NCBI RefSeq assembly: GCF_035317345.1
Contig: NZ_JAYKTU010000012.1
Direction: 5' to 3' (one strand)
Source of the DNA: Cellvibrio fontiphilus
Lineage (GTDB): Bacteria > Pseudomonadota > Gammaproteobacteria > Pseudomonadales > Cellvibrionaceae
Length of the DNA: 64,000 bases
In this document: piece after piece, positions 37,258 to 45,200 of the stretch
How positions within the stretch are numbered: position 1 is the stretch's first letter
How the letters are laid out: every line of letters starts with the position of its first letter
Notes under the pieces: generated by a model
Told to the model about the DNA's origin: nothing
Database searches by the model: none
The model's input: only the letters and a program-made list of their open reading frames with translations
Position numbers and translations under genes: made by a program

Positions 37258-37362
37258 TATAGTTGTGGGCGGGGCCCTATGTTGTATAGCTGGTCGTAAA
37301 GCTAGCGTGAAGGGAGGCAAAGATCTGATAACAATAACTGTAAGTTCAATGGAGATATCCCT

Positions 37363-38364
37363 GTGAAAAAAACATTTCTTTCCTTGTGTATTGGTGCGGT
37401 GCTCTCAACTTCAGCTGCTTGTGGTTGGGGGGCGCCAGTTAAAGGTGCTGATGTCAGTTGGACGTCTGAGATAGAGGCTAATGGCATTAGCTACTACAAC
37501 CGAAACGGTGTGAAAAAAGATATTTTTGCCATTATGAAAGAACAAGGCATGACTGCTGTACGTTTGCGTGTATGGGTAAACCCTGCTGACGGTTGGTATA
37601 ACTCAACACAGGATGTGGTTGCAAAAGCAAAGCGTGTAAAAGCAGCAGGAATGAAATTAATGATTGACTTCCATTACAGCGATACCTGGGCCGATCCCGG
37701 GCATCAAACAAAGCCAGCTGCATGGAATAGCTATTCACTGCAACAGTTGATGGATGCTGTATGGAACTCAACGCGCTATACCCTACAAGCAGTCAAAGAT
37801 GCAGGCGTTACCGTGGATTGGGTTCAGGTTGGAAATGAAACAAACAATGGAATGCTGTGGAGCGAAGGTAAGGCATCGGTCAGCATGAAAAACTACGCGT
37901 GGCTAACCAATACTGGTTACAACGCAGTGAAAAGTATTTATCCCGGTGCGAAAGTTGTAGTGCATTTAGCAAACTGTCATGACAACGCAAATTTCCGTTG
38001 GATTTTTGATGGGCTTAAAATAAACGGTGCCAATTTCGACATCATTGGTGCGTCGTCTTACCCCACAAATGCAACTGGTTATACTTGGCAAGCCGCAAAT
38101 AGCGCGTGTTTAAATAATTTGAATGACATGGTTGCGCGTTATGCGGTGCCAGTAATGATTTCTGAAATTGGTGTGCCCTGGGATCATACTCAGGCTCAAA
38201 CTATTGTTAAGGATATGATTACAAAAGTTGGACAGGTAAGCGGTGGTAAAGGTATTGGTATTTTCTATTGGGAGCCTCAGGCGCGTCCCGGCTGGAAGGG
38301 TTATACCCTAGGGGCTATGGACAATAGCGGCAAAGCAACGGCAGTGTGGGACGCCTTCAAGTAG
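37363..38364 (+). CDS. galA: arabinogalactan endo-beta-1,4-galactanase (GH53), copy 1
   Basis: Cleaves beta-1,4-galactan side chains of pectin. A 333-aa protein consisting of a signal peptide and one GH53 domain. The acid/base is E159 (VGNETNNG) and the nucleophile E268 (MISEIGVPW). RLRVWVNP, MIDFHYSDTWADPG and IGIFYWEPQARPGW are family hallmarks. GTG start with GGAG 8 nt upstream. The signal peptide contains a Cys (TSAACGWGAP), but the -3 position is not a normal lipobox residue, so plain secretion is more likely. GH53 galactanase A is known from Cellvibrio japonicus, so the symbol is by analogy. Convergent with the GH2 gene. Confidence 0.92.
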   Translation: MKKTFLSLCIGAVLSTSAACGWGAPVKGADVSWTSEIEANGISYYNRNGVKKDIFAIMKEQGMTAVRLRVWVNPADGWYNSTQDVVAKAKRVKAAGMKLMIDFHYSDTWADPGHQTKPAAWNSYSLQQLMDAVWNSTRYTLQAVKDAGVTVDWVQVGNETNNGMLWSEGKASVSMKNYAWLTNTGYNAVKSIYPGAKVVVHLANCHDNANFRWIFDGLKINGANFDIIGASSYPTNATGYTWQAANSACLNNLNDMVARYAVPVMISEIGVPWDHTQAQTIVKDMITKVGQVSGGKGIGIFYWEPQARPGWKGYTLGAMDNSGKATAVWDAFK

Positions 38365-38385
38365 TATTGAAAACGTGAGTGCGAT

Positions 38386-38413
38386 AAAAAGCCCTGTTTT
38401 TACAGGGCTTTTT
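38386..38413. terminator. bidirectional terminator between GH53 and GH2
   Basis: A 12-bp perfect stem (38386-38397 with 38402-38413, loop TTTT) has A5 on one side and T5 on the other, so it works from both strands for the two convergent genes. Confidence 0.9.
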
Positions 38414-38438
38414 ATTAACTTTAGAGGCTAGTCTTGGT

Positions 38439-40781
38439 TTATTTAATTTGTAGCGTTGATGTAGGTAGTTTGTCTGCTTCTGCGGTCACCTGAATATTTG
38501 TTAATGAGTCGCCAATTTCCACTAATGCAGTGGCGATTCCTGCGACAGTAGTAACCGAGGCAGGGCTTACCAGTTTGGCCGTGCCTGAAATGTTAAATTT
38601 CACGGGTATTCCGTTGCTATGAACCGGATTGCCATTTTTATCCTGCAAGTGAGCGTATACAAAAACGGTATCTTTAACTCCCGCGGCAGGAGCTTTTCCG
38701 CTTGTGTCGATAGTTAAGTTTATTTTTTCAACTACGCCAGGAGTTGTAACGCTGTATTCGGCAACCGCTTTTCCCGAGCGATAGCCAATAGCTTTGAGTT
38801 GACCTGCTTCAAATGTAGGAATTGTAAAAGTAAAAGGAGGATGCTTCAGATTGGTTGTGTTTGGATTAACATCAGGTTTTTGTTTTGCGATCGCTTTTCC
38901 ATTGAGCAGTAATTCCACTTCATCTGTGTTGCTAAAAACTCTTACATCGAGGGGTGAATCTTTAGTCCATTCACTGGCGATAAAAACCATAGGGCCTGAA
39001 GAAAATTTTTCTGAAGCCTCATCGGGGCTGCGTTGGCTTTGATAAAAGTAATAGCTGTATTTAGGCAAGCGGTCGATGCTCATAATGCCTGAGCTTTCCA
39101 GATCGGGTGCGTAACCGCGATTGTAATCAAACATTACCCAATAACCGTCAGCGAATGCCGGTGTATTAAAATTATCGTTGTGCGCCTCTTGAATGTTTGA
39201 TGCTTGTTGTAATAAACGTACCTCACCATCGCTAAGCAATTGACGACTTGAACGGTCTGCTTGTAATAAATTTGCCCAAGCGCTTTGATTCAATCCGGCG
39301 TTCATTGCATAGTATTCCCAATCTCCGTATTCGCTCACAATATACGGCTTGTTTGGGGTTTTGTAGTGTTCTAAACGATGTTGACGCGCTTGCAAATAAA
39401 TATCATAACCGTACTCCTGCCAACCTGCAGATAGCGCGCCTGGATATTCCTGCTTGATAATTGTAGTGAGCGAATCGATAAAGGCTTCACTCATCCAGGA
39501 TTCATTAAGTGAACATTCCCAAGCCATGACTGATGCATGATTGCGGTCGCGACGAATAAGGTCCCGGCAAGTTTGTTGAATTTGAGCTTGGAATGCGGGG
39601 TCTTCCGAAAAGTATTGCCAGCCTAAAATAGAATTTAGTAAAACCAGACCTAACTCATCAGCAGCGGCCATAAAAGCAGGAGAGTGTGGGTAGTGGGAAA
39701 GACGAACATAATCAAAACCGGCAGATTTAATTTTTACTGCATCGCGATAGTCTGCTTCATCGGAAGTGGCGTAACCAATATAGGGATATTCTTGATGGCG
39801 ATTCACGCCACGTAAAAAAGTTTTTTCACCATTAATATACAGCTGGCCCTCGACCCATTTAAATTCACGGATACCTATGCGAGTTGTTTTTTTATCAACT
39901 AATACTTCTCCGTCATAAATGCGCGTCACCAAATTATAGAGGTTTGGTGTTTTGGGCGACCAAAGACGTGGATTTTTTACTATCAACTCAATGGTGTTTT
40001 CAGTATCACTGTTACCGGCAATCATTTGCTTGGCGCTTGATTGAGTCGCCACTTTTTTATCACCATCAAGCAGCTCCTGCTCGACGCGAAATTGTTTTGA
40101 TTGCTGGTTTTTGTTAACGAGATGCGTTTGTATATTTATAGTCGCTTCTGTCTGGCTCACATTTGGATAGCGCACAAAAATGCCGCCACTTGCCGTTTTT
40201 CCTGCTGCTATTGGGTCGCTAATATGTAAGTCATTATCGATTTGCAAATAGACATGGCGATAGATTCCACCATAGGTGTTGAAGTCCAAATCATGTAGGG
40301 GTTTTGGGCCGGTGACTGGATTATCTCTGTTGTCCAAACGAACGATTAATTCATTGGGTGAATCCCACATAAGTTTTTCAGTCAGATTTACTGAAAAGGG
40401 CAAGTAGCCGCCCAGATGTGTTGTGAGTTTTTCACCATTTAACCAGACCTCAGCAACGTTCATCGCTGCCTCAAATTTTACATTAACCTGTTTGCCCTTC
40501 CAGGCTGGCTCCGCAGTAATAATTTTTTTGTACCAGGCATCCCCCTGGAATTGGTCATTCACAATCAATGGTTCAATTTTGGGTGTATGGGGAATAGCAA
40601 CAGTTTCCCACTGGGATTGTGCTTGTGCAGACGCTAGATCCAGTACCTTTTCGCTACGGAAAAATTGCCAGTCTTTATCGTAGTTAATGTCTTCTATAAT
40701 ACTGATTTTGGGTGTTGGCGAGCATGCAGTAATCAGCCCGCACAATGCCAGGGCAACATATTTTTTTAGGTTTTTGTTCAT
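38439..40781 (-). CDS. GH2 beta-galactosidase-type lipoprotein
   Basis: A 780-aa glycoside hydrolase family 2 enzyme. The ATG at 40781 begins a lipoprotein signal (ALCGLITAC, lipid Cys20), so it is membrane-bound, probably facing the periplasm. The jelly-roll sugar-binding domain (~30-190), Ig-like domain (~195-305) and TIM barrel (~306-600) follow in order. The acid/base is E427 (ECSLNESWM) and the nucleophile E484 (IVSEYGDWEYY). The C-terminal ~200 residues are Ig-like, the last resembling a bacterial Ig (Big) domain (VYAHLQDKNGNPVHSNGIPVKF). With two GH53 galactanases around it, it probably releases galactose from galacto-oligosaccharides. The substrate is inferred. Confidence 0.85.
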   Translation of the reverse strand: MNKNLKKYVALALCGLITACSPTPKISIIEDINYDKDWQFFRSEKVLDLASAQAQSQWETVAIPHTPKIEPLIVNDQFQGDAWYKKIITAEPAWKGKQVNVKFEAAMNVAEVWLNGEKLTTHLGGYLPFSVNLTEKLMWDSPNELIVRLDNRDNPVTGPKPLHDLDFNTYGGIYRHVYLQIDNDLHISDPIAAGKTASGGIFVRYPNVSQTEATINIQTHLVNKNQQSKQFRVEQELLDGDKKVATQSSAKQMIAGNSDTENTIELIVKNPRLWSPKTPNLYNLVTRIYDGEVLVDKKTTRIGIREFKWVEGQLYINGEKTFLRGVNRHQEYPYIGYATSDEADYRDAVKIKSAGFDYVRLSHYPHSPAFMAAADELGLVLLNSILGWQYFSEDPAFQAQIQQTCRDLIRRDRNHASVMAWECSLNESWMSEAFIDSLTTIIKQEYPGALSAGWQEYGYDIYLQARQHRLEHYKTPNKPYIVSEYGDWEYYAMNAGLNQSAWANLLQADRSSRQLLSDGEVRLLQQASNIQEAHNDNFNTPAFADGYWVMFDYNRGYAPDLESSGIMSIDRLPKYSYYFYQSQRSPDEASEKFSSGPMVFIASEWTKDSPLDVRVFSNTDEVELLLNGKAIAKQKPDVNPNTTNLKHPPFTFTIPTFEAGQLKAIGYRSGKAVAEYSVTTPGVVEKINLTIDTSGKAPAAGVKDTVFVYAHLQDKNGNPVHSNGIPVKFNISGTAKLVSPASVTTVAGIATALVEIGDSLTNIQVTAEADKLPTSTLQIK

Positions 40782-40832
40782 CGTTCGTCTCTCTTTTAAC
40801 ATTATTTCGGTATCAGATTTTTTGTATTTAAA

Positions 40833-41930
40833 TTATTGGGAGAAAAATAAAAATGCCGGTAGGGATTTGTTGCCATCCGCGGCGTTGAAGAAACTGGCAT
40901 TTTCCCAGTGCGAGCCTTGCCCCCAGAGGGTTGAGCAGTCAGTGCTTATCCACGCTGGCTCCCAATACACTATGCCCATGCCGCCAGATGCTTTTACCAA
41001 ATTTCGTAAAGTGAGCAGATAGCTGGCTTGGCCTTTGGGTGTTGCAGGAAATTCGGGTTGCACTGCATCTTTGCCCAATACATTGGCGGCTTTATCAAAA
41101 TTTTGTAATGAATAAGGGTAGGCTGTTTCTACAATAAGAACCTCCTTGTTGTAGGTGTTCTTAAGGGCGGAAATCGCTTTTGGTAAATCTGCCAATTTGT
41201 AGGTTGACCATTGTGGATAATAAGAGAGGCCGATAATGTCGTATCCATCAACCCCATTTTCTGTAGCTTGCTTAAACCACCAGATCGCATTTTCAGGCTG
41301 GGCGATATGCAGCACTATGCCAATTGGTTTGTTGCTTTTTTTACTGTAATCACGAACAGCTTTTATACCGCTATTCAGTAATTTAGCGTTGCGCGTCCAG
41401 TTGGGAATGCCGTGAACAAGTTTGTCTTTTGCTTGTAATATTTCGATATTGGTTTCATTGCCGACTTGAACGAAATCGGGTAACAGATTTTGTGTATCCA
41501 ATGCTGCGAGGGTTTGGAAAGTGTAGTCGTAAAGTAGGTGAGCTAATTCATCATCATTATTGATATTGGCCCAGGCTTTAGGGATAAATTGTTTTTCCGG
41601 ATCAGTCCAGGTATCTGAATAATGAAAGTCGAGTAGGGTTTTCATTCCCTGATCCTTGGCGCGTTTTAGCGTTTTGGCAGCATCGGGCAAATCGGAATAT
41701 TGGGTCCAGTCTGCGTCGTGCCATAGGCGAACCCGGATTAAATTCGCACCTTTTTCAGCGAAGAGCGCAAAAGGGTCTTTGCGTTTGTTTTTATCAAAAT
41801 ATTTTGCGCCGCAATCCTCCATTTCGTTCACGTAGGACAGATCTGCACCTAGATAAAAGAGGTGTTCAGTGCTTTTGGCCAGGGCAGGGTTATTAAAGAT
41901 GCAAAAAACGATCAGAAGGAAGTATTTCAT
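40833..41930 (-). CDS. arabinogalactan endo-beta-1,4-galactanase (GH53), copy 2
   Basis: A second GH53 enzyme, 365 aa, divergent from copy 1 in sequence but with catalytic E159 (VGNETNIE) and E268 (LIVETAYPY) at the same residue numbers. A signal peptide (KYFLLIVFCIFNNPALA) directs it out of the cytoplasm. RVRLWHD, LLDFHYSDTWTDPEKQ and MGIVYWEPAW are typical. A C-terminal extension (CSTLWGQGSHWENASFFN) resembles the Ca-loop type found in Bacillus/Bacteroides GH53 enzymes, which release longer oligosaccharides. It lies 51 nt upstream of GH2 on the same strand, so the two are probably co-transcribed. The promoter region holds a large inverted repeat. Confidence 0.9.
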   Translation of the reverse strand: MKYFLLIVFCIFNNPALAKSTEHLFYLGADLSYVNEMEDCGAKYFDKNKRKDPFALFAEKGANLIRVRLWHDADWTQYSDLPDAAKTLKRAKDQGMKTLLDFHYSDTWTDPEKQFIPKAWANINNDDELAHLLYDYTFQTLAALDTQNLLPDFVQVGNETNIEILQAKDKLVHGIPNWTRNAKLLNSGIKAVRDYSKKSNKPIGIVLHIAQPENAIWWFKQATENGVDGYDIIGLSYYPQWSTYKLADLPKAISALKNTYNKEVLIVETAYPYSLQNFDKAANVLGKDAVQPEFPATPKGQASYLLTLRNLVKASGGMGIVYWEPAWISTDCSTLWGQGSHWENASFFNAADGNKSLPAFLFFSQ

Positions 41931-41997
41931 TTTGAATTCCCGTTATGGGTAGGCGTCTGACAGCTGTTTGATCCGAGGTAATAGATATGGCTGCTGA

Positions 41998-42036
41998 CAC
42001 AATCATTAATATATATGATTTATATTAATGATTGTG
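41998..42036. promoter_or_regulatory. perfect 16-bp inverted repeat, operator-like
   Basis: Arms 41998-42013 and 42021-42036 are exact reverse complements (beginning CACAATCATTAATATA), separated by 7 bp. It sits 68 bp before the GH53 copy 2 start and overlaps the -10 region of a minus-strand promoter whose TTGACA is at 42049-42044. The symmetry and position fit an operator for a dimeric repressor or activator. It is AT-rich and has no T-tract, so it is not a terminator. Confidence 0.6.
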
Positions 42037-42049
42037 GGTCTGCTGTCAA
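42019..42049 (-). promoter_or_regulatory. candidate promoter for GH53 copy 2 and GH2
   Basis: On the minus strand TTGACA occupies 42049-42044. Possible -10 boxes inside the inverted repeat are AATATA at 17-bp spacing (42026-42021) or TATAAA at 19-bp spacing (42024-42019). No other TTGACA was seen in this gap. Confidence 0.45.
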
Positions 42050-42071
42050 CTCAGAATTTGTGCAATAGCTA

Positions 42072-42098
42072 TTTACCGGCGCTTAAAGCGCCGGTAAA
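42072..42098 (-). terminator. hairpin after flgN
   Basis: A 13-bp near-perfect palindrome (TTTACCGGCGCTT / AAGCGCCGGTAAA) lies between the flgN stop and the galactan promoter. There is no U-tract on the minus strand, so it may be a weak or Rho-assisted terminator, or a boundary element. Confidence 0.5.
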
Positions 42099-42162
42099 GG
42101 AGAGTGAGGGGGTAAGACAAAGATCAGCCATGAATGAACAGGGCTGGAAGGAGGAGTGAAAT

Positions 42163-42639
42163 CTAGGCTTTGGCGACGGTGAAGGAGGAGGTTTGCTCGC
42201 TTTTCAGTCCCTGGGCTGTGTAAAGAGAGGCAGTAGCTACCTTGCCGCGTAAAAGGTTGAGCAAATGATTAAGTGTTTGTTGGGAGCGAGCGATGAGCTT
42301 GCCGTTAACGTCATTTAACTGCTGGCATTCCTCGAATTCAACGACAAGACGCTGCCAGTCTTCCCGCAGAGGAAGAGTGGCGGTGTTGCGCTGGAGGAAT
42401 AGATCCCATCCTTGAGCGTTGGCTGGCAGATTAAGCGCATTCAATACGGCTGTTCGCTGCTTGCTATTGTGATTGAGCTGGTCGACCAGGAGGGCTTTTT
42501 GCTCTGCGATTACGGAAAGTTGGTCTTGTTTGCGTTGCGCAAGTTGCTCTCGTTCATCGATTAGCAATTGCTTGAGTTGTTGGATAGCAGATGAATCCTG
42601 CGCATGCATTTGGCGCAGTAAGTTTGTATCAAGAGACAT
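42163..42639 (-). CDS. flgN: flagellar chaperone FlgN
   Basis: A cytoplasmic export chaperone (158 aa) for the hook-filament junction proteins FlgK and FlgL. The sequence is almost entirely helical with heptad character (QLKQLLIDEREQLAQRKQDQLSVIAEQKALLVDQL), as in the family, and residues ~125-145 (LIARSQQTLNHLLNLLRG) form the substrate-binding helix. It is 88 nt after flgM on the same strand, the standard flgMN order, and should share the FliA promoter upstream of flgM. Confidence 0.82.
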   Translation of the reverse strand: MSLDTNLLRQMHAQDSSAIQQLKQLLIDEREQLAQRKQDQLSVIAEQKALLVDQLNHNSKQRTAVLNALNLPANAQGWDLFLQRNTATLPLREDWQRLVVEFEECQQLNDVNGKLIARSQQTLNHLLNLLRGKVATASLYTAQGLKSEQTSSFTVAKA

Positions 42640-42727
42640 AGCAACCTCTTTTTTTGCCGTTGTTGGCTGTGTTTAGCGCAAAACCTTAAACCGCGCAGGG
42701 GAGGCGAGGTTTAAGGCTCGTGCCGGT

Positions 42728-43054
42728 TTATCCAAGTAAATCGTTTTGGTTGAGCATGTTTTCCGCAATGCGGTCGGCGTTGATTTCAAAACGCCCTTCA
42801 GCAATCGCGCGGCGGATTTCTGCAACCTTATCCAGATTGACGTCAGGCGCGCTATCGATTTTGCTTTGTAAGCGACCCAGGGTTTGCGCCTCTTGGCTCA
42901 AAACCACTTGATCTCCAGCTGATGATTTGCTGCTGGGGGCTTGAGCGCTTTTGCTTTCGACAGATTTAACCTCCGCCGATGAGCTGGACGCAGGTTTGCT
43001 GCGAGTGCCCTTGGCACTGACTGAGTCAAGCGAGTTGTTGGTATTAAGAATCAT
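42728..43054 (-). CDS. flgM: anti-sigma-28 factor FlgM
   Basis: Binds and inhibits FliA until the hook is complete, then is exported. 108 aa from the ATG at 43054 (AAGGGG 7 nt upstream). The N-terminal ~60 residues are Ser/Ala/Lys-rich and disordered. The conserved C-terminal FliA-binding part (VNLDKVAEIRRAIAEGRFEINADRIAENML, ~70-100) is intact. The FliA site at 43155-43181 means FlgM is made under the sigma factor it inhibits. Confidence 0.9.
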   Translation of the reverse strand: MILNTNNSLDSVSAKGTRSKPASSSSAEVKSVESKSAQAPSSKSSAGDQVVLSQEAQTLGRLQSKIDSAPDVNLDKVAEIRRAIAEGRFEINADRIAENMLNQNDLLG

Positions 43055-43154
43055 GTTTTTCCCCTTTAAGCCTGCAGGCATCTTGTCTGCCAAACGTCGC
43101 GGTTGCTATGTCGTGACACTTGGAGGGCCGTTTGAACGGTTCTCTTAACAAGTT

Positions 43155-43181
43155 ATATCGGCCAAGGTCGCGATAACTTTA
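43155..43181 (-). promoter_or_regulatory. FliA (sigma-28) promoter for flgMN
   Basis: On the minus strand TAAA (43181-43178), 15-bp spacer and GCCGATAT (43162-43155). The FliA consensus is TAAA-N15-GCCGATAA, so only the last base differs. It lies between the flgA stop and the flgM start. Confidence 0.82.
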
Positions 43182-43211
43182 GCAACATTTTCAGTTTCTC
43201 TACAGGCTTAA

Positions 43212-44003
43212 TCAAAGTGTCTCAACAAGTCCTTGAGTCACTACGATGCCAGTGACTATGCGCTCTGAAGAACTATTTTTTACGCGAATCTTTTGTCCAA
43301 TCCGGCCATCAGCCAGGGCAACACCGGAACTTAATACCTTGATAGCTCCGGCTTGCGCTTGCAAGGTGACGCTTTCACCGCGTTTGATTGCCGTGGGCGC
43401 ATCAAGCGAGCTGCTTTTAAATGCTTCTCCCTGTGCGATATTACGCTTAGCTTCTTTCCCGATAATGTCCTCACTGCTCAAGGCATAGCCTTGGCGTATG
43501 CTGCTCACATTAACCAGATTGTCGCTCAGGTGACTTGCGTTGACACGTTCGCCTCTTGTAATGGTGCGAGCAGCTACGGGAATTTGACGATACACCATGA
43601 CTTGCGCTGGAACGTGGATTGACCAGCCCCCCGGCGCAGGGCATTTGGCCTGAACGCTTAAGTTGCCGCCTAAACCACTCGGATCTTGCAGGTTGAAGTC
43701 GATGGTATCGGGGCAGACCTCAAGCCTTAGGCGCGCATCCAGATTACCAACCTTTATATCCAGTCGTTCGTGCTCTATCTGGCTGTAATGACTCGCCAAA
43801 AAATTGGCAACGTCTTGCTTGAGTGCCAGTGGAGAATAGGTCTGGGCAAAAGCACCAAAACTGGCAAAGAGGATGCCGGCGCCACACAGGTATTTTGTAA
43901 GTCGAGTATATGAGCGCAAGAGTTTTTGCGCAGATGCCCTGTTTGTGCGGCTATCCGTTAGATATTTACAGAAGAAATTTTTGCAAAAACTAGGAAGTTC
44001 CAT
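43212..44003 (-). CDS. flgA: P-ring assembly chaperone FlgA
   Basis: A periplasmic chaperone for FlgI polymerisation (263 aa). The ATG at 44003 has AGG 7 nt upstream; the longer frame begins with a GTG that lacks a site. An unusually long N-terminal extension precedes the hydrophobic signal (YLCGAGILFASFGAFA, ~37-52). The C-terminal SAF-type region (PVAARTITRGERVNASHLSD... to GVALADGRIGQKIRVKNSSSERIVTGIV) is typical. It is divergent from the second cheV, as in Pseudomonas. Confidence 0.9.
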   Translation of the reverse strand: MELPSFCKNFFCKYLTDSRTNRASAQKLLRSYTRLTKYLCGAGILFASFGAFAQTYSPLALKQDVANFLASHYSQIEHERLDIKVGNLDARLRLEVCPDTIDFNLQDPSGLGGNLSVQAKCPAPGGWSIHVPAQVMVYRQIPVAARTITRGERVNASHLSDNLVNVSSIRQGYALSSEDIIGKEAKRNIAQGEAFKSSSLDAPTAIKRGESVTLQAQAGAIKVLSSGVALADGRIGQKIRVKNSSSERIVTGIVVTQGLVETL

Positions 44004-44191
44004 ATTTTGGCCTATCCTCAAGGATAAGAATCGAGTGTCATTCGAGTAATTGGAATAACGTCTAAAGTCTGACACTTTTTTGCCGCTAAGCTACTTATCT
44101 GCTCTCAAGCAAATACTATGCCGGTGCTGGTGAAAATATATTCGCAACTTGTCCGTAGTGAGCTGACTTTTACAAATAATGAGGTAATTGC

Positions 44192-45148
44192 ATGGCTGGG
44201 GTAATGGATAGTGTCAATCAGCGTACACAACTGGTTGGCCAGAATCGTCTTGAGCTTTTGTTGTTTCGCCTGGGTGGACAACAGCTGTACGGTATAAATG
44301 TGTTCAAGGTGAAAGAAGTGCTTCAATGCCCGCAATTGAATGCAATTCCCGGCCGCAGTTCTGTGGTGCGGGGCGTTGCGCATATTCGTGGAGGCACCTT
44401 GCCAATCATGGATATGAACCTTGCGATAGGGCGGCGTGAGTTGCCTGATATTGAAAGTTGTTTTGTGATCATCACAGAATACAACCGCACGGCTCAGGGC
44501 TTTTTGGTTCGCTCGGTTGAGCGAATTGTGAATATGAATTGGGGCGATATCCACCCCCCGCCCAAAGGTGCGGGTAAAGAGCATTATCTGACAGCAGTTA
44601 CCCAAGTCGATGGCCAGTTAGTCGAAATCATCGATGTTGAGAAAATCCTTGCTGAAGTATCGCCTGCGCGTGAAGAAGTGAGTGCCGGTGTTATTGAGGA
44701 TGGGATTGCAGACAGGGTAGTGCAAAAACATGTATTAATCGTTGACGACTCTACTATCGCCCGCAAACAAATCCAGCGTGTTGTTGAGGGTATGGGTATT
44801 AAAACCACCCTCAAGAAAGACGGTGCCGAAGGGTTCAATTACCTCCTCGATCTGTTGAAAGATGGTAAAGATCCTTACTCGGAACTGATCATGATCATCT
44901 GTGATATTGAGATGCCGGAAATGGATGGCTATACCTTTACGGCCGAGGTTCGCAATCATCCGCAGCTTAAAAACCTTCACATTGTTTTGCATACCTCATT
45001 GAGTGGGGTATTCAATGAAGCCATGGTACGTAAAGTGGGTGCCGATGACTTCCTGGCTAAGTTCCACCCGGATGAGCTGGCCAAGCGCGTCAATGATCGC
45101 GTATTGGCAATTACCGGCGAGAGCCTGCTCCCACCTGAGCAGGGCTAA
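44192..45148 (+). CDS. cheV: chemotaxis coupling protein CheV (copy 2)
   Basis: A 318-aa CheW-receiver fusion in the canonical position before cheR and flgB. The CheW domain (~18-160) has INVFKVKEVLQCPQLN and GVAHIRGGTLPIMDM. The receiver (~178-312) has D185-D186, phospho-acceptor D238 (ICDIEMPEMDG) and a Lys in FLAKFHPDEL. It aligns residue by residue with copy 1 through much of both domains, so the two are paralogues. It is 52 nt upstream of cheR, probably one transcript. Confidence 0.94.
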   Translation: MAGVMDSVNQRTQLVGQNRLELLLFRLGGQQLYGINVFKVKEVLQCPQLNAIPGRSSVVRGVAHIRGGTLPIMDMNLAIGRRELPDIESCFVIITEYNRTAQGFLVRSVERIVNMNWGDIHPPPKGAGKEHYLTAVTQVDGQLVEIIDVEKILAEVSPAREEVSAGVIEDGIADRVVQKHVLIVDDSTIARKQIQRVVEGMGIKTTLKKDGAEGFNYLLDLLKDGKDPYSELIMIICDIEMPEMDGYTFTAEVRNHPQLKNLHIVLHTSLSGVFNEAMVRKVGADDFLAKFHPDELAKRVNDRVLAITGESLLPPEQG

Positions 45149-45200
45149 GTTAAAATTGTCGCTGCAATGTTGCGGCGACATATTTTTTTATTGAGAGTTT

